Below are positions 8,366 through 17,438 of a stretch of DNA of 39,697 nucleotides, piece after piece. This stretch comes from Bradyrhizobium centrolobii (GTDB lineage Bacteria; Pseudomonadota; Alphaproteobacteria; Rhizobiales; Xanthobacteraceae). Below the pieces are notes generated by a model. It worked only from the letters and a program-made list of their open reading frames with translations, was not told where the DNA came from and did no database searches. The position numbers and the translations under genes are program-made. The stretch lies in contig NZ_LUUB01000033.1 in assembly GCF_001641635.1 (NCBI RefSeq), positions 1 through 39,697 of the forward strand, given 5' to 3'. How positions within the stretch are numbered: the stretch's first letter is position 1; every line of letters begins with the position of its first letter.

Positions 8366-10096
8366 ATGACTATGAAGCAATGGCTCTTATCGAGCACTGT
8401 GGCATTGACATGCCTCGTTTCGACCGCCGCGGTCGCCGGAGTGACCGAGAATTACAGTCCGGTGACCGCAGCCCGGCTGGAAAATCCGGAGCCGGGTAAC
8501 TGGCTGATGACGCGCGGCACCTACAAGGGATGGAGCTACAGCTCGCTCGATCAGATCAACACTAGCAATGTGAAGTCGCTGGTGCCGGTGTGGAGTTTCT
8601 CCACTGGTGTGGATTCGGGTCACGAAGCGCCTCCGATCGTGAACAACGGAGTGATGTTCATCTCGACGCCGTACAGCCAGGTGATTGCCCTGGATGCGGC
8701 CACGGGCGATCTGCTCTGGCGCTTCAAGCCCAAGCTTCCCGAAGGGTTCAGCGCCCTGCACAACACCAATCGTGGCGTGGCGCTGTACGGCGACAAGGTC
8801 TATCACGCCGGGCTCGATGCCGTACTGGTCGCGCTCGACGCCAAAACCGGGAAGGTCGCCTGGCAGGCGACGGTCGAGGATTGGAAGACTGGCTACTACA
8901 TGACCATGGCGCCCTTGGTCGTGAAAGGCAAGATTCTGGTTGGCGTGGCGGGCGGCGAGTTCGGCGTGCGCGGCTTCGTCCAGGCATTCGACGCCGAGTC
9001 CGGCAAGCCGGTGTGGAAGACCTACACGGTTCCGGCACCCGGCGAGCCGGGAAACGACACCTGGGAGAAGCCCGACACTTGGAAGACCGGCGGCGCCTCC
9101 ACTTGGATGACCGGCACCTATGACGCCGAGTCCAACACGGTCTATTGGGGGACCGGCAACGCCTCACCATGGTTCGGCGATCAGCGGCCGGGCGACAACC
9201 TGTACACCTCCTCCACGGTCGCTCTCGATGGCGATACCGGCAAGATCAAGAGTTATTTCCAGTACCATCAGAACGAGTCGTGGGACTGGGACGAGATGGG
9301 CGCGCCGTTGCTGGTGGACTTCCAGAAGGACGGCGCCACCACCAAAGGCCTGCTGAAAGTGGCGCGCAATGGCTACGTGTACTGGCTCAAGCGCAACCCG
9401 GACGGCGGGATCTCCTACATCAACGCCCGGGCCTACGTGCCGCAGAACGTCTTCAAGAGCATCGATCCAAAGACCGGGCGGCCTGAGGTCGACATGGCCC
9501 ACAAGCCGGGTACCGGCAAGGCGGCCCAGTTCTGCCCCGGCCTGTGGGGCGGCAAGGACTGGCCGTACGAGGCCTATAGCCCGAAGACCGGAATGGTCTA
9601 CATTCCGTCCAACGAGAACCACTGCAACAACCTGGAAGGCAAGGTTGAGGAGCGCGTTCCCGGACAATGGTGGACGGGCGTTGCCATCCCGGATCTGCAC
9701 TTCTCGGTCGACACCAAGGCGAGCTTCTACGGCGAGCTCCAGGCGTACGACGTCGACAGCGGCAAGCGGGTTTGGCGCAACCTTTATCCGGCCTCGATGA
9801 TGTGGGGCTCGATACTTGCCACCGGCGGCGGCCTGCTCTTCACGGGCGGCACCAACGACCGGGTGTTCCGCGCCTACGATGCCAAGACCGGCGAGCAGCT
9901 TTGGCACTTCAAGACCAACTCCGGGATCATGGCGCCGCCTTCGACCTACGAGGTCAACGGCGTGCAATATGTGGCGGTGCAGTCCGGCTGGGGAGTCGAC
10001 GCGGCCTTCCAGCAGGGGCTGATGAGCGAGCTGGTAGGTTGGCAGAAGGACGTACCGCAGGGCGGCGTCGTCTGGGTCTTCGCCGTCTCCAAGTGA
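8366..10096 (+). CDS. PQQ-dependent alcohol dehydrogenase, lanthanide-type signature
   Basis: Periplasmic quinoprotein oxidising an alcohol to an aldehyde, 576 residues. There is a signal peptide with cleavage near AAVAG (residue 24) and GGGAGGT 7 bases before the ATG. Repeated tryptophan-docking motifs (for example [18 protein letters not shown]) show the eight-bladed propeller. Cofactor and metal ligands are E198 (GGEFGVRG), N265 (GTGNASPW) and the catalytic D307 in WDWD; D309, two residues later, is the extra aspartate of XoxF-like lanthanide enzymes. The usual adjacent Cys-Cys pair before NRG is absent (LHNTNRGVALYG). There is no fused cytochrome domain and no cytochrome c gene beside it. 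Substrate not predictable; a Rieske protein is encoded downstream. Confidence 0.92.
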   Translation: MTMKQWLLSSTVALTCLVSTAAVAGVTENYSPVTAARLENPEPGNWLMTRGTYKGWSYSSLDQINTSNVKSLVPVWSFSTGVDSGHEAPPIVNNGVMFISTPYSQVIALDAATGDLLWRFKPKLPEGFSALHNTNRGVALYGDKVYHAGLDAVLVALDAKTGKVAWQATVEDWKTGYYMTMAPLVVKGKILVGVAGGEFGVRGFVQAFDAESGKPVWKTYTVPAPGEPGNDTWEKPDTWKTGGASTWMTGTYDAESNTVYWGTGNASPWFGDQRPGDNLYTSSTVALDGDTGKIKSYFQYHQNESWDWDEMGAPLLVDFQKDGATTKGLLKVARNGYVYWLKRNPDGGISYINARAYVPQNVFKSIDPKTGRPEVDMAHKPGTGKAAQFCPGLWGGKDWPYEAYSPKTGMVYIPSNENHCNNLEGKVEERVPGQWWTGVAIPDLHFSVDTKASFYGELQAYDVDSGKRVWRNLYPASMMWGSILATGGGLLFTGGTNDRVFRAYDAKTGEQLWHFKTNSGIMAPPSTYEVNGVQYVAVQSGWGVDAAFQQGLMSELVGWQKDVPQGGVVWVFAVSK

Positions 10097-10113
10097 GTCC
10101 AACTTTGTTCGCG

Positions 10114-10143
10114 ACCGGCCGCCAGCAATGGCGGCCGGTTTCT
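10114..10143 (+). terminator. Rho-independent terminator after the PQQ dehydrogenase
   Basis: A perfect 11-base-pair stem (ACCGGCCGCCA paired with its complement) with a GCAA loop, followed by TTTCT, 17 bases after the stop of the dehydrogenase. It would stop or attenuate transcription before the unknown secreted protein and the Rieske gene, lowering their level relative to the dehydrogenase. Confidence 0.75.
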
Positions 10144-10236
10144 CGGCCGGCGGAGTTTTCGTTGTCTTTTCAAGCAACCTGGTCGGGCCTCACCCGTTAG
10201 CGGATTCTGACGATGCACCATGTTCGAGCAGGATCG

Positions 10237-10668
10237 ATGCTGATCCGCTTCTCTGCCTTTACACTGGTCGCCGCGCTGGCGACCTCTCCGGCCTCGCTTG
10301 GGTTCGAACCGGCGCGAGCCGATGAATCGCCCGCCTACGTGGTCGAGGTGACCGACGTGTCCGCAATGGTCGGCGAGTTGGCCGTGCTGCACGCCACGTT
10401 GCGCATTCGCGACGGCTACCGCGTTCTCCAGGGCTACAACAATCGCGTGATCGAGCTCTCGTCGTTTGACGATGGGGTGGCGTTCGAGCGTCGCGTGGTG
10501 CGAGGCACCATTCAGGAGGGCGGGCTCGACTTCGCAATCGGCGTGCGGGCCACAAAGCCCGGCAGACACCCGATCAACGGCTACTTCAGGGTCGGCTACA
10601 TCCATGACCCCGACGAGTTCGCAATGGTGTCGCTGCGCCTGATCGCGAACGTCAATGGAACCGAATAA
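10237..10668 (+). CDS. unrecognised secreted protein between PQQ dehydrogenase and Rieske genes
   Basis: Not assigned to a family. From the ATG at 10237 (AGGA 5 bases upstream) the product has 143 residues and a signal peptide MLIRFSAFTLVAALATSPAS ending near ARA-DE. An ATG at 10213 would add 8 residues before the hydrophobic core and lacks a ribosome site. The mature part of about 115 residues has no cysteine and no haem motif, and alternates hydrophobic and polar residues, as in a beta-sandwich (AYVVEVTDVSAMVGELAVLH, then GYFRVGYIHDPDEFAMVSLR). The stop overlaps the ATG at 10668 of the Rieske frame, so the two are probably co-translated. A role as partner, chaperone or assembly factor of the dehydrogenase is inference from position only. 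Confidence 0.72.
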   Translation: MLIRFSAFTLVAALATSPASLGFEPARADESPAYVVEVTDVSAMVGELAVLHATLRIRDGYRVLQGYNNRVIELSSFDDGVAFERRVVRGTIQEGGLDFAIGVRATKPGRHPINGYFRVGYIHDPDEFAMVSLRLIANVNGTE

Positions 10669-10682
10669 TGGAGGATGGCCAC

Positions 10683-11261
10683 ATGCGGTGCGATGACTGG
10701 CTGCACTGTCGCTGCTACAAGCGTCGAACGATCCTCGGGCTGGCGGTTGCGCCGCTGCTGTTGGCTGGTCCCCTGCGCGCGGCCGAGGAGGGGGAGGCTG
10801 CCAAGCCCTTGGCGCCGGACGATCGCTTCGCGTTTCTGACCGGTCCGAAGAAGGGACAGGTGGTGCGGGCCGAGGACCTTGCGCTCGGCGGCCCGCAGGT
10901 GCAGGCCTATCCGATGGCTCCGGACGGCACGGTGCGCAGCGATAACCGCCTCAATCTGGTGATCCTCGCGAGGTTCGACCCCGCCGCACTGACCGATGAA
11001 ACGCGGGCGCGCGCCGCAGACGGCGTCGTTGCCTATTCGGCGATCTGCACGCACCAGGGCTGCCCGGTGAACATGTGGTCGAAGGAGCGCAACGCGTTCG
11101 TCTGCTCCTGCCACGCCTCCATCTTCGATCCCAGAAACGCCGCCGAGGTGATCGATGGGCCGGCTCCGCGTCCGCTTGCAGCGCTCGGGCTGAAGCTCAA
11201 GGACGGCGTCGTGACGGTCGCTTCGACCTTTTCGGGTCACGTCGGTGTCACGCAGGGCTGA
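10683..11261 (+). CDS. periplasmic Rieske 2Fe-2S protein (Tat-exported)
   Basis: Small electron carrier, 192 residues. The leader has twin arginines (CYKRRTILGLAVAPLLLAGP) as expected for a folded Fe-S protein exported by Tat. Cluster ligands are C122 and H124 (CTHQGC) and C141 and H144 (CSCH); C127 and C143 fit the disulfide of bc1-type Rieske domains, which goes with a high redox potential. I chose the ATG at 10683 because GGAGG lies 8 bases upstream; the frame also has an ATG at 10668 overlapping the previous stop (TAATG). No cytochrome b or other bc1 partner is near, so a role as acceptor of electrons from the PQQ enzyme is an inference. Confidence 0.88.
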   Translation: MRCDDWLHCRCYKRRTILGLAVAPLLLAGPLRAAEEGEAAKPLAPDDRFAFLTGPKKGQVVRAEDLALGGPQVQAYPMAPDGTVRSDNRLNLVILARFDPAALTDETRARAADGVVAYSAICTHQGCPVNMWSKERNAFVCSCHASIFDPRNAAEVIDGPAPRPLAALGLKLKDGVVTVASTFSGHVGVTQG

Positions 11262-11629
11262 TCCGCGCCTCACATTGAGACCGTCCGAACGCCGAGAGCA
11301 GGATGAAGAGGTTCATCTCGGCGATGCCGCGCTCGATGTGCTGGCCCTTCGGCGAGAATTCCCTATTGAAGCTCGACGGTTCTTTAAGGTGTCGGCCATC
11401 GCCTCGCGGGCAAACAGCCCCCCGGCGGTTGACCCGAGGACCGAGATTGCTCGATATGGTGGCGTCGGGCCTTCCCCCGAGGTCGCACGGTGACGGTGAC
11501 CACTGGTGATCCAGGGGCAATCTTCGGCACCGAGGATCAAGTGCCGGAAGGCCGCGGGGTCCGGTCTTTGCTCTCAGGAAGTAGCGGCTGCGCCTGGATC
11601 GCGCGACGTCGCTATGACGCATGAATGAG

Positions 11630-11665
11630 AAAGCGTGGCGGATGATCGAATCCGCCACGCTTTTT
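11630..11665. terminator. strong convergent terminator
   Basis: A perfect 14-base-pair stem (AAAGCGTGGCGGAT and its complement) with a GATCGA loop and TTTTTG after it on the plus strand. It separates the plus-strand Rieske gene (ends 11261) from the minus-strand molybdenum hydroxylase (ends 11734). The 370 bases between 11262 and 11629 hold no gene I can support. Confidence 0.85.
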
Positions 11666-11733
11666 GTTGGTTTCGCCTGATCTGCCAGAATCATCGGTCC
11701 GCCTGCTCCGGACCGATGTCTCCGAACATCATC

Positions 11734-14073
11734 TCAGGTCTCAAGTTGCTTGCCGATCGGCAGCGCCCGGATGCGCTTGCCGGTGGCCGCGAAGATGGCG
11801 TTGATCAACGCCGGAGCGAAGGGCGGTACGCCCGGCTCTCCGACGCCGCTTGGCGGCGTATCGGGGTCATGCGGCACGATGTGGACGTTGGTTACGAGCG
11901 GGGCCTCGTCGATCCGGATCACAGGGAAATTGTCAAAATTGCCCTGTTGCACCTTGCCGTCCTTGAAGGTGATCTCGCCGTACTTGGCAAGGCTCAGGCC
12001 CATGATGGCAGCGCCCTCGATCTGAGCCTGGATGCGCTCCGGGTTGACGTATGTTCCGCAATCGATGGCGGTGTCGACCCTGGGCACTGTGAGCTTGCCC
12101 TTTTCGTCAACAGACACCTCGACCATGGTCGCGATATAGCTGACGAAGCTCCGGTGTACGGCAATGCCGAGCCCGTGTCCTTTGGGCACGGACCGTCCCC
12201 AGCCGCCTTTGTCCGCGACAAGTTCAACCACCTTGCGAAGTCGGGCGGTATCGATGGGATAGCTGTCGTAAGGCTCGCCGTAGTTCCAGAGGTCCTTCAC
12301 GGAAGAGAGATTGACGAGCCGTGGAGAGCCGATGAGGTCCAACAGCGTGTCCTTTGGATCGCGGTTGGTGGCATGGGCGATTTCGGCAACCATGGACTGG
12401 ACCGCGAAGGCGTGCGGGATGTTCGAGACCGACCGGAACCAGCCAATGCGCGTGTGTGCTGCCGCTTCCGGGTTCTCGCACTGGATGTTGGCGATCTCGA
12501 ACGGCATGTCGACAAGGCCCATGCCGAGCTCGAAGGCCGCCTCATGCACCGTATCGGCCGCAAATGTCGAGGCGATGCTCGGCGCGACGCTGCGGTGGCG
12601 CCAGGCGATGACCTTGCCGTTCTTGTCGAGGCCTGCCTCGATGCGTTCCGCGGACACCGTGTGGAGGAAGCCGTTACGGACGTCATCCTCCCGCGTCCAT
12701 TGCACCTTCACCGGCGCGCCGAGGTCTTTCGAAAGCAGAGCCGCTTCGAGGGCGTAATCGCACTTCGACTTGCGCCCGAATCCGCCGCCGAGCAGCGTGA
12801 CGTTGATAGTCACGTTCTCTTCGGGAATACCAAGCGTTTTCGCGACGTCTTCGCGCGTGCCTCCCGGGCTTTGCAAGGGCGCCCAGATCTCCGCCTTGTC
12901 ACCCTTGACGTCTGCGACCGCGGTGGGCGGCTCCATGGTGACATGGGCAAGATGCGGCAGGTAGTACTCACCCACGATCACCTTGTCGGCGCCCTTTAAG
13001 GCGGCGTCGACGTCGCCTTCCTTGCGCACAATCAGCCCCGGTTTGCGCGCGGCTTCCTCGAGCTGGGCCCGGTAGGCAACCGACTCGTATTTGGCGTTGG
13101 GTCCATCGTCCCAGACGATCTTCAGCGCGTCGCGCCCCTTGACGGCGGCACCGGTGTTGCGCGCGATCACCGCCACCCCGCCGAGCGGCTGGAACTTGGA
13201 GGGCCACGGCCATCCTTTGACCTCCATGACCTTTTCGACGCCGGAAACCTTCGTGGCCTCGGTCCCGTCGAAGGACACGAGTTTGCCACCGGTTACCGGC
13301 GGCCGTGCTATCACGGCATACTTCATGCCCGGCAGGCGGACGTCGGCGCCGTACTGCGCTTTGCCGACCGTGATGTCGCGGAGGTCTACAATGCGGATCT
13401 CGCCTTTGCCGAGATATCGGAAATCCTTTGGGTCCTTGAGTTTCAGACTTTCGATGCTCGGCACCGACTGCTTCGCTGCATCGGCGGCCAGGTCGCCAAA
13501 TCCGATGCGGCGTCCGGTCGCATCGTGGACCACCTCGTGATTGATGGCCTTCACTTCGGTGGCCGGCACGCCCCAGCGTTTCGCCGCGGCGGCTTCCAGC
13601 ATCGTGCGCGCCGAAGCGCCGATCTGGCGCATCGGCATCAGATAATGCCGCGTGCTGCGTGATCCGTCAGTGTCCTGGTTGCCATATTTGACTTCGTCGC
13701 CATGCGCCTGCTGGACGCGGACGCGTGACCAGTCGGCTCCCATTTCTTCGGCGACGACCAGGGGCAGACTGGTTCGCACCCCCGTTCCCATCTCGGAGCG
13801 GTGCGCGACGATCGTAACTAATCCGTCCGGTGCGATCGCCACGAAGACACGCGGGTCGACAACGGTGCCGTGCGGCATCTTGTCCGCGCCGGTCTTGTAT
13901 GCCGCGAAAGCAGGACGTGACATCACGGGAGCGGCCAGTACGAAGCCACCGGCGATGCCAAGACCCTTCAGGATGCTGCGACGCGAAACATTCTCGACTT
14001 TGACTTTCTCGACTTTGATATGTCGTTCAAAGCCACGGAGTTTGTTGGGATTGGTCTGGATATTCATGGTCAC
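11734..14073 (-). CDS. molybdenum hydroxylase large subunit, isoquinoline 1-oxidoreductase beta / aldehyde dehydrogenase type
   Basis: Molybdopterin-binding subunit of a xanthine-oxidase-family enzyme, 779 residues, hydroxylating an N-heterocycle or oxidising an aldehyde. A twin-arginine leader is visible at about residues 31-55 ([20 protein letters not shown]), placing it in the periplasm like IorB and the acetic-acid-bacterial aldehyde dehydrogenases. Other landmarks are [34 protein letters not shown] for pterin binding, and the catalytic glutamate E746 in GVGEPGVPP. The start overlaps the small-subunit stop (ATGA). Intact. The neighbouring alcohol dehydrogenase makes aldehyde oxidation a natural guess, but substrate and electron acceptor are not readable. 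Confidence 0.92.
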   Translation of the reverse strand: MTMNIQTNPNKLRGFERHIKVEKVKVENVSRRSILKGLGIAGGFVLAAPVMSRPAFAAYKTGADKMPHGTVVDPRVFVAIAPDGLVTIVAHRSEMGTGVRTSLPLVVAEEMGADWSRVRVQQAHGDEVKYGNQDTDGSRSTRHYLMPMRQIGASARTMLEAAAAKRWGVPATEVKAINHEVVHDATGRRIGFGDLAADAAKQSVPSIESLKLKDPKDFRYLGKGEIRIVDLRDITVGKAQYGADVRLPGMKYAVIARPPVTGGKLVSFDGTEATKVSGVEKVMEVKGWPWPSKFQPLGGVAVIARNTGAAVKGRDALKIVWDDGPNAKYESVAYRAQLEEAARKPGLIVRKEGDVDAALKGADKVIVGEYYLPHLAHVTMEPPTAVADVKGDKAEIWAPLQSPGGTREDVAKTLGIPEENVTINVTLLGGGFGRKSKCDYALEAALLSKDLGAPVKVQWTREDDVRNGFLHTVSAERIEAGLDKNGKVIAWRHRSVAPSIASTFAADTVHEAAFELGMGLVDMPFEIANIQCENPEAAAHTRIGWFRSVSNIPHAFAVQSMVAEIAHATNRDPKDTLLDLIGSPRLVNLSSVKDLWNYGEPYDSYPIDTARLRKVVELVADKGGWGRSVPKGHGLGIAVHRSFVSYIATMVEVSVDEKGKLTVPRVDTAIDCGTYVNPERIQAQIEGAAIMGLSLAKYGEITFKDGKVQQGNFDNFPVIRIDEAPLVTNVHIVPHDPDTPPSGVGEPGVPPFAPALINAIFAATGKRIRALPIGKQLET

Positions 14074-14522
14074 ACCCCCGTCGATGCGAGATGGACGGCG
14101 TTTTCGATACGCTGGTACGTGCCGCAGCGGCAGATGTTGCCCGCCATCGCTTCACGTATCTGGTCCCGTGACGGCTTTGGATTTTGGATCAGCAGCGCAG
14201 CCGCTTGCATGATCTGACCGGCCTGGCAATAGCCGCATTGCGGGACGTTGAGGTCGCGCCATGCCTTCTGAACCGGATGATCGCCCGTCGGATGGAGCCC
14301 TTCGATCGTCGTGACCTCCCGGCCGACCACGTCGGAAACCGAGGTGATACACGCGCGTACGGCCTCCTTTTCGACAAGGACGGTGCAAGCGCCGCAGAGG
14401 GCCTGGCCGCAGCCAAACTTGGTGCCCGTCAATCCTACCTCATCACGGAGAAACCAAAGCAGCGGAAGATCCGGGTCGCCATCCCAGCTTTGCTCCTGGC
14501 CATTAATCTTCAGCTTGATCAT
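14070..14522 (-). CDS. 2Fe-2S small subunit of the molybdenum hydroxylase
   Basis: 150-residue iron-sulfur subunit, IorA-like, first gene of the pair. The plant-type cluster uses C38, C43, C46 and C58 ([10 protein letters not shown]...RAC); the second, helical cluster uses C96, C99, C131 and C133 (CGYC...CRCG). It has no signal peptide, so it would be exported together with the Tat-bearing large subunit, as known for this family. The start is at 14522, with GAGCGAGGAACG just upstream as a ribosome site. Stop and next start overlap in ATGA. No cytochrome c subunit gene follows. Confidence 0.93.
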   Translation of the reverse strand: MIKLKINGQEQSWDGDPDLPLLWFLRDEVGLTGTKFGCGQALCGACTVLVEKEAVRACITSVSDVVGREVTTIEGLHPTGDHPVQKAWRDLNVPQCGYCQAGQIMQAAALLIQNPKPSRDQIREAMAGNICRCGTYQRIENAVHLASTGV

Positions 14523-14957
14523 GATCGTTCCTCGCTCTTCTTAAGCTTCTGATGCCTAGTTCGATGCAAGCTGGAACATGCTTCCATTCGCCTGCATCAA
14601 CCGCTCCGCCTGCATCAACCGCTTCGACTTCCCGCGCGAGAGTCAGGAAGGCTGACAGACCTTATTGCACGACCTGTTCGGCAGTCTGTTTTTTGCGCAC
14701 GCCTCCTGCTTCAATTCAGTTCTTGGTTGTTGTGCAGGCGGATCTTCACGCGAAGGCCGTGATGTTATCAGATATTGAGACCTCACAGACAGTTGTTTTT
14801 TGCAGTTTTCGTTCGTCGAAAGCGACGCCGCGCGAACCCTCATCGCGATTCCCCGAGGACGAGTTCTGCGTGTTCACGCATCCGGACATGTGTGCCGAGG
14901 TAAAGGAGCGGTTCACGCCATCGTGGCGGCGATGGACGGAGCGGATCCCTAGAACTG
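14523..14957. other. intergenic region, no gene recognised
   Basis: 435 bases holding the presumed promoter of the molybdenum hydroxylase genes (minus strand). An open frame on the plus strand crosses it but its translation resembles nothing I know. The right part (after about 14830) abuts the broken ABC ATPase and may contain a rearrangement junction. Near 14581-14620 GCCTGCATCAACCGCT occurs twice in tandem. Confidence 0.4.
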
Positions 14958-15263
14958 ATGCCCCGCATGGACGAGCCGTTTGCAGCGTTGGATGCCCAGA
15001 CCAAGCTCGAGATGCAGGAGGAACTGGTCGCGATCTGGCAGAAGCGCCGCTGCACGATCGTCTTCGTCACCCACAGCGTCGACGAGGCGCTGGTGCTCGG
15101 CAACAAGATCGTCGTAATGACGAGGAGACCGGGCCGGATTCGCGAGGCCGTCAATTTCGACCTGCCGCGCCGGGACATCACCAGCCCCGAGTTCAACGAC
15201 GCAAAGCGCCACATCCTGGCTCTGATCCGGGAGGAATCGACGCGCCTTGCGCAGGCGTCGTAG
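14958..15263 (+). pseudogene. C-terminal fragment of an SsuB/TauB-type ABC ATPase
   Basis: Only the last third of the ATPase is present: Walker B MDEPFAALDAQTK, a switch histidine in VFVTHSVDEALVLGNKIVVM, then the family tail RRPGRIREAVNFDLPRRD. Walker A and the signature are absent. Upstream DNA gives no continuation in any frame, so the gene lost its 5' two thirds by rearrangement rather than by an indel. The family imports nitrate, sulfonates, taurine or pyrimidine-like compounds. The fragment ends 9 bases before the racemase-like gene, showing they once shared an operon. Confidence 0.88.
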
Positions 15264-15272
15264 AGTACGGCC

Positions 15273-15999
15273 ATGCGCAAGCGTCTCGGCATGATCACGC
15301 CGTCGTCCAATTCAGTGCTCGAGCCCGTCACCAGCGCCATGCTGGCCGGCGTTGACGGCGTCACCGCGCATTTCTCGCGCTTCCGCGTCACCGAGATCGC
15401 GCTCGATGCCGCGGCGCTGAACCAGTTCGACGCCTCCGTGATACTGCCGGCGGCGGATCTGCTGGCCGATGCAAAAATCGATGCCATCGCCCGGAACGGC
15501 ACCTCGGCAAGCTGGCTCGGCATCGGCCGCGACAGAAGCCTTTGCGAAGCCATCACGACGGGCACGGGCGTGCCCGCGACGACGTCGACGCTGGCCTGCA
15601 TTGATGCCGCCCGCGCGCTCGGCGCCAAACGCGTCGGTCTCGTTTCGCCCTATACGGACGACGTGCAGTGGCGGATCGGCGACGTTTGGGCCGAGGAGGG
15701 TATCGCTCCGCACGCAGAGCGGCATCTCGGCCTGCGTGACAACTTTTCCTTCGGCGAGGTCGCGCCTGCGACGATCGCCGAGATGATCCGCGCGGTGGCA
15801 GCTGAGGGTGCCGATGCCGTCGTCATCCTCTGCACCAATCTCGATGGTGCCGCGCTTGCGGCCACGCTCGAACGGGAGTTGGATATCGCCGTGCTCGACT
15901 CAGTCGCTGTCACGGCGAACCCTCAGCCTTGCCGGCGGCGACATCACGGCTCTTGCGGAGTGGGGCCGGATTTTCCAGACGGTGCCAGTCATCAATTGA
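15273..15999 (+). pseudogene. Asp/Glu racemase superfamily protein (maleate isomerase / arylmalonate decarboxylase-like), frameshifted
   Basis: A cytosolic enzyme of about 240 residues, starting MRKRLGMITPSSNSVLEPVT, the entry pattern of maleate cis-trans isomerase-like proteins. VILCTNLDGA carries the second catalytic cysteine expected of this superfamily. Near 15905 the frame changes: DSVAVTAN runs on into nonsense, while SLAGGDITALAEWGRIFQTVPVIN, the natural C-terminus, is read one frame over, ending at 15999. One extra A in GCGAACCC explains it. The stop overlaps the ATG of the hydantoinase (TGATG). In this setting the enzyme may have racemised or isomerised a product or substrate of the hydantoinase; that is inference. 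Confidence 0.82.
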
Positions 16000-17404
16000 T
16001 GGAGACCCCCGTGGCGCAGCTCGATCTCGCCATTCGTGGCGGCACCATCGTGACGGCGAGCGACGAGTTCCATCGGCGTTCGCGACGGCCGCATCGCCGA
16101 CAGCATCGAGGGCGCGGCGCGCGAGATCGACGCGACAGGCCTGCTCGCGCTGCCGGGCGGGATCGACAGCCACGTCCACATCTCGCAGCCGTCCGGTCCC
16201 GACGTGGTCATGGCTGATGACTTCGCTTCGGCGACGCGCGCGGCTGCCGCCGGCGGCAACACCATGGTGCTTCCCTTTGCGCTCCAGGAGAAGGGCACGT
16301 CGCTGCGCGCCCGCGTCGAGAGCTACCGCAAGCTCGCCGAAGGCGAATGCTACATCGACACCGCGTTCCACCTCATCATCTCTGATCCGACCGCGGTCGT
16401 ACTCGCGGCAGGAGCTGCCGGCCCTCGTCAAGGACGGCTACACCTCGTTCAAGGTGTTCATGACCTATGACGACCTTGTGCTCAGCGACAAGCAGCTGCT
16501 CGAGGTGTTCGACGTGGCCCGCCGCGAGGAGGCGCTGGTCATGGTTCACTGCGAGGGCTACGACGCCATTCGCTTCCTCACCACCAAGTTGGAGCGCGAA
16601 GGCCACATCGCGCCCTATTATCACGGCGTGTCGCGGCCCCAGGCCGTCGAACGCGAGGCGACGCATCGCGCCATCAGCCATGCCGAAATCGTCGGCGTTC
16701 CCATTATGATCGTCCACGTCTCCGGGCGCGAGGCGATGGAGCAGGTGCGCTGGGCCCAGCAGCGCGGATTGCCGGTGCGTGCGGAGACCTGTCCGCAATA
16801 CATCACGCTTACGGCCGACGACATGAAGGGCCTGAACATGGATATCAGCGGCGCCAAATATGTCTGCTCACCGCCGCCGCGCGATGCGGAGAGCCAGCAG
16901 GCGATCTGGGAGGGGATCACGACCGGCGTGTTCCAGATATTCTCGTCCGACCATTGCCCGTTCCGCTACGACGATCCCAAGGGCAAGCTCACTCCGAATT
17001 CCCGCACCTCGTTCCGTTGGGTGCCGAACGGTATTTCCGGCGTTGAGACGCGTCTGCCGATTTTCTTCTCTGAAGGCGTCTCGAAGGGGAGGATCACGCT
17101 GCAAAAATTCGTGGAGCTAACCTCGACCAACCATGCGCGCATCTACGGTCTCTACCCGCGCAAGGGCTCGATCGGTATCGGGTTCAACGCCGACATCGTC
17201 CTTTGGAATCCCAAGCTGAAGAAGCAGATCAGGCAGGCCGATCTGCATCACGGCTCCGACTACACGCCATGGGAGGGGTTTGACGTCACCGGTTGGCCCG
17301 TTACGACCATCGCACGCGGTCGCGTGGTCTATGAGCAAGGCAAAATCGTCGGCGCCAAGGGGCCGGGCGAAGTGCTTAGCCGCGGCAAGTCGAGCCTCGT
17401 CTGA
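15999..17404 (+). pseudogene. dihydropyrimidinase / D-hydantoinase, frameshifted
   Basis: A zinc amidohydrolase opening cyclic diamides such as hydantoins or dihydropyrimidines. Family landmarks are GGIDSHVHI (metal histidines), SFKVFM (the carbamylated lysine), HCEGYDA, HVSG and SSDHCPF (the catalytic aspartate), and the total length of about 465 codons is normal. Two frame changes break it. Around 16070 METPVAQLDLAIRGGTIVTASDEF is followed by IGVRDGRIAD in another frame, and near 16400 SDPTAVVL switches to QELPALVKDGYTSFK. The rest to 17404 is clean. The start overlaps the previous stop, so it was coupled to the racemase-like gene. Confidence 0.87.
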
Positions 17405-17438
17405 TCCGGCCAGCAAGTTTAGCCGAATCGCGGTGCAT

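Noticed and set aside
9164..10177. 337-codon minus-strand open frame
   Set aside because: Shadow of the first PQQ dehydrogenase; it has no recognisable motif.
11635..12999. 454-codon plus-strand open frame
   Set aside because: It lies antisense to the molybdenum hydroxylase large subunit, whose motifs are unmistakable; the translation is the usual Arg/Asp/Gly-rich shadow of GC-rich coding DNA.
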